Origin: Erythrobacter sp. EC-HK427
GTDB taxonomy: Bacteria; Pseudomonadota; Alphaproteobacteria; Sphingomonadales; Sphingomonadaceae
Reading direction: 5' to 3'
Assembly (NCBI RefSeq): GCF_902498745.1
Contig: NZ_LR701479.1
Location: 1,819,663-1,883,662, forward strand
Length of the DNA: 64,000 nucleotides
In this document: positions 9,172-16,981 of the stretch, piece after piece
Layout of the letters: each line of letters opens with the position of its first letter
Position numbering within the stretch: the first letter of the stretch is position 1
Translations under genes and position numbers: made by a program
Notes under the pieces: model-generated
Seen by the model: the letters and a program-made list of their open reading frames with translations, nothing else
Told to the model about the DNA's origin: nothing
Databases searched by the model: none

Positions 9172-9304
9172 TCCCCTTCCCTTCAGGGGAGGGGATCAAG
9201 GGGTGGGGGCGAGCCGTCAGGCTCGCTGGGGCTGCAAGCCCCCACCCTACTGCGACTAGGCGGCAAGCCGCCAAGTCTCGTTATCCCTCACCTAAAGAGG
9301 AGGG
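9172..9304. repeat. About 133-bp structured repeat, copy A
   Basis: The purA to DUF6768 gap is filled by an element whose ends (tcccctTCCC and GAGGAGGG) are inversely related and whose interior contains further stems: the arms of GAGCCGTCAGGCTC, and GGCGGCAAGCCGCC flanked by GCGACTA and AAGTCTCGTT. The reverse complement of this element aligns along its whole length with the one at 30837-30972. It therefore looks like a dispersed mobile-type repeat rather than two chance hairpins. It could also act as the convergent terminator between purA and the DUF6768 gene. Confidence 0.85.
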
Positions 9305-9309
9305 ATGCC

Positions 9310-9687
9310 TCACTCTCCGCCCTTTTCCTTCAGCAGCGCCACCTGCACCTGCAACCGCTTCACTTCGCGCAATATGCTGAGCATATTCATGCGGCTGAAC
9401 AGCCATTGCTTCACGAAGCCCTGCATCGTCAGCACCATCAGCGCGGCAATCGCCCACATCAGGTGTTCGAATTGGTGCTGCGTGGTGAAGACCTTGTAGA
9501 AGCAGAAGACAATCAGGCCGCCGAACACCAGGCTGAGCGCGAAAACCAGCTTCGTCCAATTGCCCATCGGGCCGGCCATGCTGTCGCCGATCTGCCGCCA
9601 GAGGCTGCGGTCGCTTTCCAGCTCGCTGAGGAATTGCTGGTCATCGGCATCCAATACGTCGCGGATGCGGTCGTCAATTTCGGTCAT
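9310..9687 (-). CDS. DUF6768-like inner-membrane protein
   Basis: A 125-residue membrane protein of unknown function. Soluble acidic N-terminus (DDRIRDVLDADDQQFL), two transmembrane helices at about 46-66 and 75-93, and a C-terminal amphipathic/coiled-coil segment (101-121) ending LKEKGGE. The ATG at 9687 lies three bases after the sigma-factor stop, with GGGAG seven bases upstream. A TTG six bases earlier is a less likely start. The tight coupling to an ECF sigma gene suggests it is either a sigma-controlled effector or a membrane regulator of that sigma factor. It has no recognisable zinc-binding anti-sigma motif. Confidence 0.7.
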   Translation of the reverse strand: MTEIDDRIRDVLDADDQQFLSELESDRSLWRQIGDSMAGPMGNWTKLVFALSLVFGGLIVFCFYKVFTTQHQFEHLMWAIAALMVLTMQGFVKQWLFSRMNMLSILREVKRLQVQVALLKEKGGE

Positions 9688-9689
9688 CG

Positions 9690-10241
9690 TCAATCTCCCG
9701 TAAGAGCCGCTTTCAACTGGCGGCGGGCGTGGAACAGGCGTGTTTTGGCAGTGCCGACGGGCACCGCCTGGACTTCGGCAATTTCGGCGAGGGTGAAGCC
9801 CTCAATATAGTGCAGATGCGCGGCGAGCCGCTGGTTGGCGGGCAAAGCGGCGATGGCCTGGCGGATGGCGAGCGCCTCGTCCGCAGGCTCTTCGGGCGCG
9901 GGCAAATCCTCCGGCACATCGCCTCCCGCGCGGCGTCGCCCCTGCTGCTCGGCGCGGATGGCGTCGGCGCATTTGCGGTGCAGGATCGTGAAGGCCCACG
10001 GCGCAAAGCGCGCCGGGTCTGCCAGCGAGCCGATCCCGCCCAGCACCGCCACCCAGCATTGCTGCGCGGCGACCTGCGCCAGATCATCGCTGCCGAGCAT
10101 CCGGCGTGCCGTGCGCAGCAGGCGCGGGTGCCAGCGCTGCGCCAGCCGCTCGCCCGCGCGCCGGTCTCCACCGACATAGAGCGTGACGAGCAATTCGTCA
10201 TAAACCCGCCCTGTTTGCGCCACCGTTGCCATCCCCTGCAT
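9690..10241 (-). CDS. ECF-type RNA polymerase sigma factor
   Basis: A sigma-70 family factor with region 2 and region 4 only, directing RNA polymerase to a small regulon. Region 2 spans roughly residues 15-85 (DRRAGERLAQRW, ARRMLGSDDLAQVAAQQCWVAV, FAPWAFTILHRKCADAIR). Region 4 is about 115-178, with the helix-turn-helix LAEIAEVQAVPVGTAKTRLFHARR. The frame is open 111 bases further upstream. I chose the ATG at 10241 because conserved sequence starts there; the ATG at 10232 is equally possible. 183 residues. The next gene encodes a two-helix membrane protein rather than a classical anti-sigma factor. A promoter-like motif just upstream may be autoregulated. Confidence 0.88.
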   Translation of the reverse strand: MQGMATVAQTGRVYDELLVTLYVGGDRRAGERLAQRWHPRLLRTARRMLGSDDLAQVAAQQCWVAVLGGIGSLADPARFAPWAFTILHRKCADAIRAEQQGRRRAGGDVPEDLPAPEEPADEALAIRQAIAALPANQRLAAHLHYIEGFTLAEIAEVQAVPVGTAKTRLFHARRQLKAALTGD

Positions 10242-10255
10242 GATTGCTTCGGTTG

Positions 10256-10286
10256 GATAGTCGCTGCAAGCGGCGGAAAGGTTCAA
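10256..10286 (-). promoter_or_regulatory. Possible ECF promoter of the sigma/DUF6768 operon
   Basis: On the minus strand, TTGAACCTTTCC (starting at 10286) is followed about 20 bases later by CGACTATC (10263-10256), just upstream of the proposed sigma-factor start. AAC-containing minus 35 and CG-containing minus 10 boxes are usual for ECF promoters, and ECF genes are often self-controlled. Only one copy is in the window, so no consensus can be derived here. Confidence 0.3.
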
Positions 10287-10403
10287 CGGGTGGATGGAAA
10301 TAGGCGGATGGTTCGTCAGAAACCCTCGCACTGGCGCATAATTCCCCCGCACTGCCTCCCGCCTATCGTGCGCTTGCTAACACTGGCGTAAGCGCCGCCG
10401 CGC

Positions 10404-11135
10404 ATGACTACGCGCGAAAAAACCGGCCTGCTCTCGCTCGCCGACACCTCACCTGAACGCCCGCTTCGTGAGCAGGTGTTCACCATTGCGTTCGGCGCGA
10501 TCCAGTGGCCGTGGCTGGCCAAGAGCCTGTGGGGCGGCACCAAGCGTTCCAAGCGCGAGCTGCTCGCGCGGCTCGATCTGGCGGCTGACGCGCTGCCCAA
10601 TCTGGGGAGCTGGAAGGCGGATACCTATCTGCTGCACCGGATTGTCGATGTGATCGAAACCGCGCGCCCGCAAGTCGTGGTGGAACTCGGCTGCGGCGCC
10701 ACCTCGCTGGTGATTGCCCGCGCCCTGCAAATGCACGGTGGCGGCAAGCTCTACAGTTTTGACCAGAACGCCGAATTTGTCGAACACACCGCGCGCTGGC
10801 TGAAGGATCACGGGGTGGAGGCGCAATTGCACCCGGCTCCGATTGTGCCCGATCCCACCCCATGGGCTTCGCAATGGTATAGCCTGCCGGTGGTGCCGCC
10901 AGAGATCGACCTGCTGCTGATTGACGGCCCGCCATGGTCGATCAACCCGCTGGTGCGCGGCCGCGCCGAAGTGCTGTTTGACCGGATTACGCCCGGCGGG
11001 ATCGTGCTGCTGGATGATGCAGCGCGTCCGGGAGAGCGGCTGGTGGCCCGCCGCTGGCGGCGGGATTGGCCGGGTTTTGCCTTCCACCTGCTTTCGGGCG
11101 GGAAGGGGACGCTGGTCGGCCAGAAGGGCGTATAG
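10404..11135 (+). CDS. Class I SAM-dependent methyltransferase
   Basis: A 243-residue methyltransferase of unknown acceptor. The SAM-binding motif I is VVVELGCGATS (91-101) preceded by a helical region. LYSFDQNAEFVEHT supplies the acidic residue after beta-2, and LLLIDGPPWSINP plus GGIVLLDDA complete the Rossmann core (TylF/Methyltransf_24-like). No transmembrane or signal segment. The start ATG at 10404 has no obvious ribosome site; no better alternative is visible. It is followed 71 bases later by a winged-helix gene on the same strand, which does not identify the substrate. Confidence 0.75.
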   Translation: MTTREKTGLLSLADTSPERPLREQVFTIAFGAIQWPWLAKSLWGGTKRSKRELLARLDLAADALPNLGSWKADTYLLHRIVDVIETARPQVVVELGCGATSLVIARALQMHGGGKLYSFDQNAEFVEHTARWLKDHGVEAQLHPAPIVPDPTPWASQWYSLPVVPPEIDLLLIDGPPWSINPLVRGRAEVLFDRITPGGIVLLDDAARPGERLVARRWRRDWPGFAFHLLSGGKGTLVGQKGV

Positions 11136-11206
11136 TCGCCCACATTCTTGACACGATCCCTTTTTGTTCGCATCATGTTCCTCGTATCGATTCGAGGAGC
11201 CGTGCG

Positions 11207-12193
11207 ATGTCGCAGTCCGATTTCACCTACGCGATGGCGGCAGATGCTGCCGGTTTGCCGCTGGCGGTCTCGATCTTTGCCGATTGCGATCTGCTGCGCG
11301 GGCAGATGGAGGATGACGTTGCCACGGCCGGACTGAAGGTGCGCGAAACGGGCACGCTGGCGCAATTGTTCGCCGGAGACGCGCAGGCCTTGGGCGAAGT
11401 GGTGCTCGTCGATTGCCCGCAGCCCGATGCGGCCGACATGGCGACGCTGGCACGGCTTGATAGCCGGGCGGCGCATTCGGGCGCGCGGCTGGTGATTTCG
11501 ACGAGTATGGACGCGCTCGACACGGTGTTCGGCTGCTGCGCGCAGTCTTCGCCGCAAATTCTCGTTAACCCTATTAGGTGTGAACGCGTAATTGCGCTTG
11601 GCAGGGTTTTAGCCAGTATCCCCAATATGCGATTGCGCGAACTCTCCGAAGATGACCGGCTAACCCTGCTGCGCTTGACCGAACAGGTAGGGCAGATTGC
11701 CGAACGGCTCGACCGGCTGGATAGCGCACAAGGCTGGGGCAAGCGCGATGGCGGCGGCGCGTTCCGTTTCGAAAGCCCCGGCGATGCGTGGCGCCCGCCA
11801 GCCAGAGACAATGAGCGCGAACTGATCCGCAAGCCGCGCCCGCCTTTGCCCGATGCGCGGCTGGTGCGGCAAGTGATTGCCAAGCGGCAGGCGCGGACGA
11901 AATTCTTCGATGCCGAGCTGTTTGCCGATCCGGCATGGGATATGCTGCTCGACCTTACGGCGGCGCGGGTGGAGCGCAAGCGGGTGAGCGTGACCTCGCT
12001 CTGCATTGCCTCGGCGGTTCCGCCGACAACCGCGCTGCGCTGGATCGGGCAAATGGTCGATGCGGGCCTGTTCATCCGCGTAGAAGACGAGACCGACCGC
12101 CGCCGCGCCTTTATCGACCTGTCAGATCGCGCGGTGGACGCGATGGCGCGCTATTTCGCCGATGTGGGAGAGAACGCGCTGCTCGCCGCCTAA
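11207..12193 (+). CDS. Receiver-like/winged-helix (MarR-type) DNA-binding protein
   Basis: A 328-residue cytosolic protein with a receiver-like alpha/beta N-terminal part (about 15-140: VVLVDCPQPD, ARLVISTSMDALD, ILVNPIRCE), a linker helix with coiled-coil character (LRLTEQVGQIAERLDRL) and a C-terminal winged helix (about 240-325: SVTSLCIASAVPPTTALRWIGQMVDAGLFIRVEDETDRRRAFIDLS). The helix-turn-helix followed by a D/R-rich wing is MarR-like. The ATG at 11207 was chosen for GAGGAGC six bases upstream. The longer frame upstream overlaps the methyltransferase gene. Target genes unknown. The 3' end overlaps the asparaginase gene by four bases. Confidence 0.7.
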   Translation: MSQSDFTYAMAADAAGLPLAVSIFADCDLLRGQMEDDVATAGLKVRETGTLAQLFAGDAQALGEVVLVDCPQPDAADMATLARLDSRAAHSGARLVISTSMDALDTVFGCCAQSSPQILVNPIRCERVIALGRVLASIPNMRLRELSEDDRLTLLRLTEQVGQIAERLDRLDSAQGWGKRDGGGAFRFESPGDAWRPPARDNERELIRKPRPPLPDARLVRQVIAKRQARTKFFDAELFADPAWDMLLDLTAARVERKRVSVTSLCIASAVPPTTALRWIGQMVDAGLFIRVEDETDRRRAFIDLSDRAVDAMARYFADVGENALLAA

Positions 12194-13176
12194 CGCCGGT
12201 CAAACGCGGCCTGCGCCTCCGCCTGACCGGTCACGCCGCTGGCGATCAGCACTTGCAGCAAAATCCGCGCCTTGGCGGGTCCGAGCGCGCGGGTGGCGAT
12301 GAAACCGTGTGTTGCATCACCGGGTTCGGGATCAACCAAGCCTTCATCGACGCGGGTGGCGCGCACCACGGGAATGCCGCTCGCCACCGCTTCCGCCAGC
12401 GCCTCGCGCACGACTTGCGGCATATTTCCCGCGCCAAAGCCCGCCAGCACGATGCCTTGCGCGCCGCTGGCCAGCGCCGATGCGACGCTGCCAGCGTCCA
12501 TTCCGGCAAAGGCGTGCAGGATCGGCACCAGCGGCAACGCGGCGGGGAAGGGGAAGCGCGCGGCTTCCTCCACCCGCCACGGCGGCGAGAGCCAGTCGAG
12601 CGCGGAGGGCGTCGCGAGCGCCACCGGCCCGCGCGGAAATCCGGCAAAGGCATTCGTCCCGCCAGTGCGCGCCTTGCGGGCATCGCGCGCGCTCAGCACC
12701 GTGTCGCCCATGACAAGCAGCACGCCGCGCCCCGCCGCTTCGGGATGCGCGGCGACTTGAACCGCATTGGCAAAGTTCCTCAGCCCATCGCTCCCCACCG
12801 CATCCGCAGGCCGCATCGCGCCCACGAGCACGACGGGCTTGGCCGTGGGCAAGGTCAGATCGAGCAGGAAGGCGGTTTCCTCCGCCGTATCGGTGCCGTG
12901 GGTGATGATAACACCCGCGCAGTCCGGATCGTCCATCGCCGCCATGCAGGCCGAATGCAATTCGCGCCAGATGGCGAAACTTATGTCCGCCGAATCGATT
13001 GCCGCCACCTGCTGTCCGACAAGTTGCGCCTCGACCCCCAGATCGCGGAAAGCGGCGAGGAAGTCGGCAATGTCGATCTGTCCCGGGCGGTAATCGGCGC
13101 GGGTAGCAGAGCCTGCCTGCCCCGCAATCGTGCCGCCGGTGGCGAGGACGAGGATGGAGGGGGAGGAGCTTTGCAT
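12190..13176 (-). CDS. L-asparaginase (type I/II fold)
   Basis: Hydrolyses L-asparagine to aspartate and ammonia. The 328-residue protein shows both asparaginase signatures: ATGGTIAG at 12-19 with nucleophile Thr16, and HGTDTAEE at 93-100 with Thr95-Asp96. It also has VGAMRPADAVGSDG carrying the substrate-site region and a C-terminal domain with GFGAGNMP. No signal peptide is evident, so it is probably cytosolic. The ATG at 13176 is the first in-frame start outside the tRNA gene; the frame stays open upstream through the tRNA, which is a coincidence. Its ribosome site is weak. Confidence 0.92.
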   Translation of the reverse strand: MQSSSPSILVLATGGTIAGQAGSATRADYRPGQIDIADFLAAFRDLGVEAQLVGQQVAAIDSADISFAIWRELHSACMAAMDDPDCAGVIITHGTDTAEETAFLLDLTLPTAKPVVLVGAMRPADAVGSDGLRNFANAVQVAAHPEAAGRGVLLVMGDTVLSARDARKARTGGTNAFAGFPRGPVALATPSALDWLSPPWRVEEAARFPFPAALPLVPILHAFAGMDAGSVASALASGAQGIVLAGFGAGNMPQVVREALAEAVASGIPVVRATRVDEGLVDPEPGDATHGFIATRALGPAKARILLQVLIASGVTGQAEAQAAFDRR

Positions 13177-13230
13177 AAGGGTTGGTTTAGTCCTTCCCGA
13201 AGGCGCAGCGCACCCTTCGCTTTGCTCGGG

Positions 13231-13277
13231 AGCGTTTCGACCGAAGATGTCCCCCGGACATCTTCGGTCGAAACGCT
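13231..13277. repeat. Perfect 22-bp inverted repeat abutting tRNA-Val
   Basis: Arms at 13231-13252 and 13256-13277 are perfectly complementary over 22 bp with a three-base loop. The right arm ends inside the tRNA CCA complement, so on the minus strand the hairpin begins at the last base of CCA. It lacks a following T-tract. It may stop or process the tRNA transcript, or be a repeat inserted at a tRNA 3' end. Confidence 0.85.
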
Positions 13278-13352
13278 GGTGGGCGATGACAGGCTCGAAC
13301 TGCCGACCCTCTCGGTGTAAACGAGATGCTCTACCAACTGAGCTAATCGCCC
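13277..13352 (-). tRNA. tRNA-Val (anticodon TAC)
   Basis: The minus strand folds as a complete 76-base tRNA with encoded CCA. Acceptor GGGCGAT/ATCGCCC, D arm GCTC-AGTTGGTA-GAGC, anticodon stem TCTCG/CGAGA with loop TTTACAC (anticodon TAC, reads GUA), T arm GGCAG-TTCGAGC-CTGTC, discriminator A. It lies just upstream of the asparaginase gene on the same strand. No other tRNA was recognised in the window. Confidence 0.95.
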
Positions 13353-13425
13353 CCAAAAGCGGGTGTGCTATTGTCTATAGCGGGCGCGCCTTAGCGGAAG
13401 GTTGACGGACAGGGAAGGGGCGAAA

Positions 13426-14724
13426 GTGCAAACAATCGATATCGGTATCGCCGGTTGCGGCATCTCGGGTCTGGCGGCGGCGCTGCTGCTGCACCGGCAG
13501 GGGCACAGCGTCACGCTGTATGAACGGTTCGCAGCGCCACAGCCGCTGGGCAGCGGGCTGATGATCCAGCCGACCGGCATGGCGGTGCTCGATGCCTTGG
13601 GATTGGCGGAAGAGGTGGCGCGGCGCGGTGCGCCGGTCGATGGCCTGCTCGGCCTCAACACCGAAGGTGAGCCGGTGCTCGAAGCCGCCTATGCCGATTT
13701 GGGCGTGCCGGGCATGGTCGGCCTCGGCATTCACCGCGCCAGCCTGTTCGGGGTGTTGTATGAGGCGGTGCTGGCGAGCGGGATTACGGTGCAAACGGGG
13801 TGCGAAGTCACCGGCCTGCAATTGCGCGGAGTGCAGTCGCGCCTCACTTTTGCGCAAGGCGAACCCTCGCCGCCGCACGATCTGCTCGTCGATTCGCTCG
13901 GCGTGCGCTCCACCCTCGTCCCGCCGCTCAAGGCCGAACTGCCTTTCGGCGCGCTGTGGGCATCGGTCGACTGGCCGGAGGATGCAGGGTTCAACCAACG
14001 CCTCCTCGAACAACGCTACGAACGCGCCAACCGGATGGTCGGTCTGCTGCCGCTGGGCGAGGGCAAGGCGGCTTTCTTCTGGTCTTTGCGCGGGGACGAA
14101 TATGCCGCGTGGCAAGCGCGCGGTATGGCTGCGTTTCGGGCTGAGGTGCTCGCACTCTGGCCGCAGCTGGCGCCCGTGACCGCGCAACTCACCGACCCCG
14201 AACAGCTGACTTTCGCCCGTTACGCCCACCGCACCACCAAACGCGCCACCGCGCCGGGCATCGTGCATATCGGCGATAGCTGGCACGCGGCGAGCCCGCA
14301 GCTGGGGCAGGGGGCGAACATGGCGCTGCTCGATGCGGTCGGGCTGGCGCGGGCTGTCGAGCGCTCCGACACGCTGGAGGCAGCGCAGCAGGCCTATCTC
14401 GCGCTGCGCAAGACGCACGTCATGCTCTACCAATGGCTGACCTGGGGCTTTACGCCGCCCTTCCAGTCGGCATCGGTGTGGCCGGCGATCTTCCGCGACC
14501 ACTTTATGGCCCCTGCCTCGCGCATCGCGCCGGGGCCGCGGCTGAAGGCCTATCTGGTGGCGGGGCTGGCGGGTGCCGGGCTCGCTTCCCTCGGGGTGAA
14601 AGTGCCCGAATTCTCGCGGATTATCGGCCCGACATCACCCGAAGGCTCGACGCGCGGCGACGGGGTGACGGGGCTGAGCGCCTCCAGCACCTCCTCGCGC
14701 GCTTCCGCCGTGCTCCAGTCATAG
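13426..14724 (+). CDS. FAD-dependent monooxygenase (PHBH/UbiH-like)
   Basis: A flavoprotein hydroxylase of unknown substrate, 432 residues. The FAD dinucleotide loop GCGISGLAAALLL starts at residue 10 and is followed by YERF. The second FAD motif is GIVHIGDSWHAASPQLGQGANMALLDAV near 280-305. The GTG at 13426 was chosen because AGGGAAGGGG lies just upstream; an in-frame TTG 24 bases earlier lacks this. The C-terminal 58 codons overlap, antisense, the 3' end of the tlpA-like gene. NAD(P)H use is expected from the family but not visible as a separate domain. Confidence 0.82.
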   Translation: MQTIDIGIAGCGISGLAAALLLHRQGHSVTLYERFAAPQPLGSGLMIQPTGMAVLDALGLAEEVARRGAPVDGLLGLNTEGEPVLEAAYADLGVPGMVGLGIHRASLFGVLYEAVLASGITVQTGCEVTGLQLRGVQSRLTFAQGEPSPPHDLLVDSLGVRSTLVPPLKAELPFGALWASVDWPEDAGFNQRLLEQRYERANRMVGLLPLGEGKAAFFWSLRGDEYAAWQARGMAAFRAEVLALWPQLAPVTAQLTDPEQLTFARYAHRTTKRATAPGIVHIGDSWHAASPQLGQGANMALLDAVGLARAVERSDTLEAAQQAYLALRKTHVMLYQWLTWGFTPPFQSASVWPAIFRDHFMAPASRIAPGPRLKAYLVAGLAGAGLASLGVKVPEFSRIIGPTSPEGSTRGDGVTGLSASSTSSRASAVLQS

Positions 14725-15242
14725 GCGCCGATCACCCGCCACACTTCATTGCCGTTGGCATCGTAGAGGATAGTCAGCGGCAGCACCGCGCCACCGCCAT
14801 AGGCCATGGCGAGATCGTTGGGCTGGTCCATCCAGCCCGGCAAATGGGTGAATTGCCGCTCAGCAAAGAACGGCCCGACGACTTCCGCCCCGCGCAAATC
14901 CATGCTCACCGTAAGCACGCGCACCTGCCCGTCCAGATCGGCAGCGAGATCATCGAGCAGCGGCATTTCGGCGATGCACGGCGCGCACCATGTCGCCCAG
15001 AGATTGACCAGCACCGGTTCTTGCAGGCTCGCCAGATCGAGCGTCTGCCCCTCCAGATCGGTGACCGTAACAGCCGGTCTAGGCTCGCCGGTAAAGCTGC
15101 GGTCGAGCAATCCGTCGAGCACCACCGCGCCCGCCGCCGCGTCATCGCCTTGCGCTGCTTGTCTCGCGCCACTATCGCACGCGCTCAGCAGTCCTGCGAA
15201 AAGCGCAGCACAGGCTAGACAGGAAAGGCGCGATTTGGCCAC
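14550..15242 (-). CDS. TlpA-like thiol-disulfide oxidoreductase, lipoprotein
   Basis: A periplasmic thioredoxin-fold reductant. The N-terminal signal ends in LLSAC (Cys22), a lipobox. The redox motif WCAPC at 85-89 sits in the TlpA context [20 protein letters not shown], and the cis-proline loop is [11 protein letters not shown]. The GTG start at 15242 has GGAGGAA seven bases upstream. 230 residues. Homologous sequence ends around VLEALSPV; the last 45 or so residues read antisense through the monooxygenase C-terminus and may be an unselected extension. It lies head-to-head with argH, an arrangement usual in alphaproteobacteria, with no spacer between the two starts. Confidence 0.87.
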   Translation of the reverse strand: MAKSRLSCLACAALFAGLLSACDSGARQAAQGDDAAAGAVVLDGLLDRSFTGEPRPAVTVTDLEGQTLDLASLQEPVLVNLWATWCAPCIAEMPLLDDLAADLDGQVRVLTVSMDLRGAEVVGPFFAERQFTHLPGWMDQPNDLAMAYGGGAVLPLTILYDANGNEVWRVIGAYDWSTAEAREEVLEALSPVTPSPRVEPSGDVGPIIRENSGTFTPREASPAPASPATR

Positions 15243-16650
15243 GGATACTTCCTCCAAAACCCCGGCGGGCAATGCCATGTGGGGCGGCAGGTTTGCTGCC
15301 GGCCCCTCCGCTATCATGCGGGAGATTAACGCATCGATCCCCTTCGATAAACGCTTGTGGAAACAGGATATAGCGGCAAGCTGCGCCCATGTCGCCATGC
15401 TGGCGGCCTGCGATATCGTGAGCGACGCCGATGCGCAGGCGATCATCGCCGGGCTGGAGAAGATTGCGGACGAATACGCGCGTGACGGGGTTCCCGAAAA
15501 CTGGGATCTGGAAGACATCCACATGACCACCGAAGCGCGGCTCGCCGAACTGATCGGCCCGGCAGCGGGTCGTCTGCACACGGCGCGCAGCCGCAACGAC
15601 CAGGTGGCGACCGATTTCCGCCTGTGGGTGCGCGATACGATGGATGCGCTGCTGCAAGGCCTCGCCGGATTGCAGCGCGCGCTGGTGGCGCGGGCGGAGG
15701 AGCACGCGGGCAGCATCATGCCGGGCTTCACCCATCTGCAAACCGCGCAGCCGGTGACGCTGGGCCATCATTTGATGGCTTATTACGAGATGGTAAGTCG
15801 CGATGTGGCGCGCTTTGCCGAAGCGCGGGCGCGGCTCAACCAGTGCCCGCTCGGCAGCGCGGCCTTGGCGGGAACGGGGTTTCCCATCGACCGCGATATG
15901 ACCGCGCAGGCGCTGGGCTTTGCCGCGCCGACCGCGAACAGCCTTGATGCGGTAAGCGACCGCGATTTCGCCTTGGATTTCCTCGCCGCGGCCAGCCAGT
16001 GCGCGCTGCATCTGTCGCGTTTGGCGGAGGAATTCGTGATCTGGGCCAGCCAGCCCTTCGGCTTTGTGCGGATGCCCGATACGCTCAGCACCGGCTCGTC
16101 GATCATGCCGCAGAAGAAAAACCCCGACGCTGCCGAACTGGTGCGCGGGCATACGGGGCGGATTGTCGGCTGCCAGATGGCGCTGATGATGACGATGAAG
16201 GGCCTGCCGCTCGCCTATTCAAAGGATATGCAGGACGACAAGCCGCCGGTGTTCGAAGCTGCCGACTTGCTGGCTTTGTGCATCGCGGCGATGACGGGCA
16301 TGGTGGAAGGCGCGGACTTCCGGACGGAGCGGATGCGGCAGGCGGCAGAACTGGGCTATGCCACCGCCACCGATCTAGCCGACTGGCTGGTGCGCGCCGC
16401 GGACATCCCTTTCCGCGAGGCGCACCACATCACCGGCGCGGCAGTGAAGCTGGCCGAGAGCAAGGGCATCGCGCTCGATGCGCTTTCGCTGGAGGACTTG
16501 CAGGCAATTGATGCGCGCATCGATGATCGGGTGTATGCGGCATTATCGGTGGAGGCATCGGTGGCAGCGCGCCATTCCTACGGCGGTACTGCACCCGATC
16601 AGGTGCGCGCCCGCATTGCCGAGGCCAAGGCGCGGTTGGAGATCGAGTGA
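15235..16650 (+). CDS. argH: Argininosuccinate lyase
   Basis: Cleaves argininosuccinate to arginine and fumarate, the last step of arginine synthesis. The protein has the fumarase/aspartase superfamily signature [15 protein letters not shown] with the catalytic serine loop, plus [17 protein letters not shown] and [16 protein letters not shown]. The start is uncertain: a TTG at 15235 with AGGAAAGG six bases upstream gives 471 residues. The ATG at 15277, directly before WGGRF, gives 457 residues, close to the classical length, but has a poor ribosome site. The family usually carries a few residues before WGGRF, so I used the TTG. The stop overlaps the start of the next gene by one base. Confidence 0.94.
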   Translation: MATDTSSKTPAGNAMWGGRFAAGPSAIMREINASIPFDKRLWKQDIAASCAHVAMLAACDIVSDADAQAIIAGLEKIADEYARDGVPENWDLEDIHMTTEARLAELIGPAAGRLHTARSRNDQVATDFRLWVRDTMDALLQGLAGLQRALVARAEEHAGSIMPGFTHLQTAQPVTLGHHLMAYYEMVSRDVARFAEARARLNQCPLGSAALAGTGFPIDRDMTAQALGFAAPTANSLDAVSDRDFALDFLAAASQCALHLSRLAEEFVIWASQPFGFVRMPDTLSTGSSIMPQKKNPDAAELVRGHTGRIVGCQMALMMTMKGLPLAYSKDMQDDKPPVFEAADLLALCIAAMTGMVEGADFRTERMRQAAELGYATATDLADWLVRAADIPFREAHHITGAAVKLAESKGIALDALSLEDLQAIDARIDDRVYAALSVEASVAARHSYGGTAPDQVRARIAEAKARLEIE

Positions 16651-16889
16651 TGAAACGGGCTTTTGCCACTTGTCTGATTGCGCTGGCGCTCGCCGCCTGC
16701 GGCCAGCGCGCGGCGTTGCAGCCCTTGGCGGGGGAGAGCTTGCCACCCGCGCCCTATGGCGCAGACGAGCCGCTGACCGCGGAAGAGCTGCTCGAAACCG
16801 AACCGCAAGCCGCGCCCGATCGCAATGTCGAACTGCGCCGCGAAAGCGAGGAGCGCGAGGACGATCCGTTCGATCTGCCGCCTGAGTGA
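16650..16889 (+). CDS. lptM: Small LptM-like outer-membrane lipoprotein
   Basis: A 79-residue lipoprotein with signal [17 protein letters not shown] (Cys17), followed by GQRAALQP, which resembles the CG-x-KGPL-Y/F motif of LptM (YifL). LptM helps the LptDE translocon mature by mimicking lipopolysaccharide. The rest is acidic and low-complexity, ending DDPFDLPPE. The ATG at 16650 overlaps the argH stop (TGATG); an adjacent GTG is less likely. Its position between argH and lysA is the standard one for this lipoprotein in alphaproteobacteria and is the main support for the name. Confidence 0.72.
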   Translation: MKRAFATCLIALALAACGQRAALQPLAGESLPPAPYGADEPLTAEELLETEPQAAPDRNVELRRESEEREDDPFDLPPE

Positions 16890-16981
16890 TTTTCGGCGGC
16901 GGCGCGGGAAAGCGCAGCTATCGCACCCCGCCCGAATAACTGTCTCGACTACACGCCGCTGCGTCGCCATGAGGGGCCGCG

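Noticed and set aside
13177-13356. N-terminal extension of the asparaginase through the tRNA gene
   Set aside because: The residues encoded are the tRNA and palindrome read as protein; the asparaginase fold starts at the ATG at 13176.
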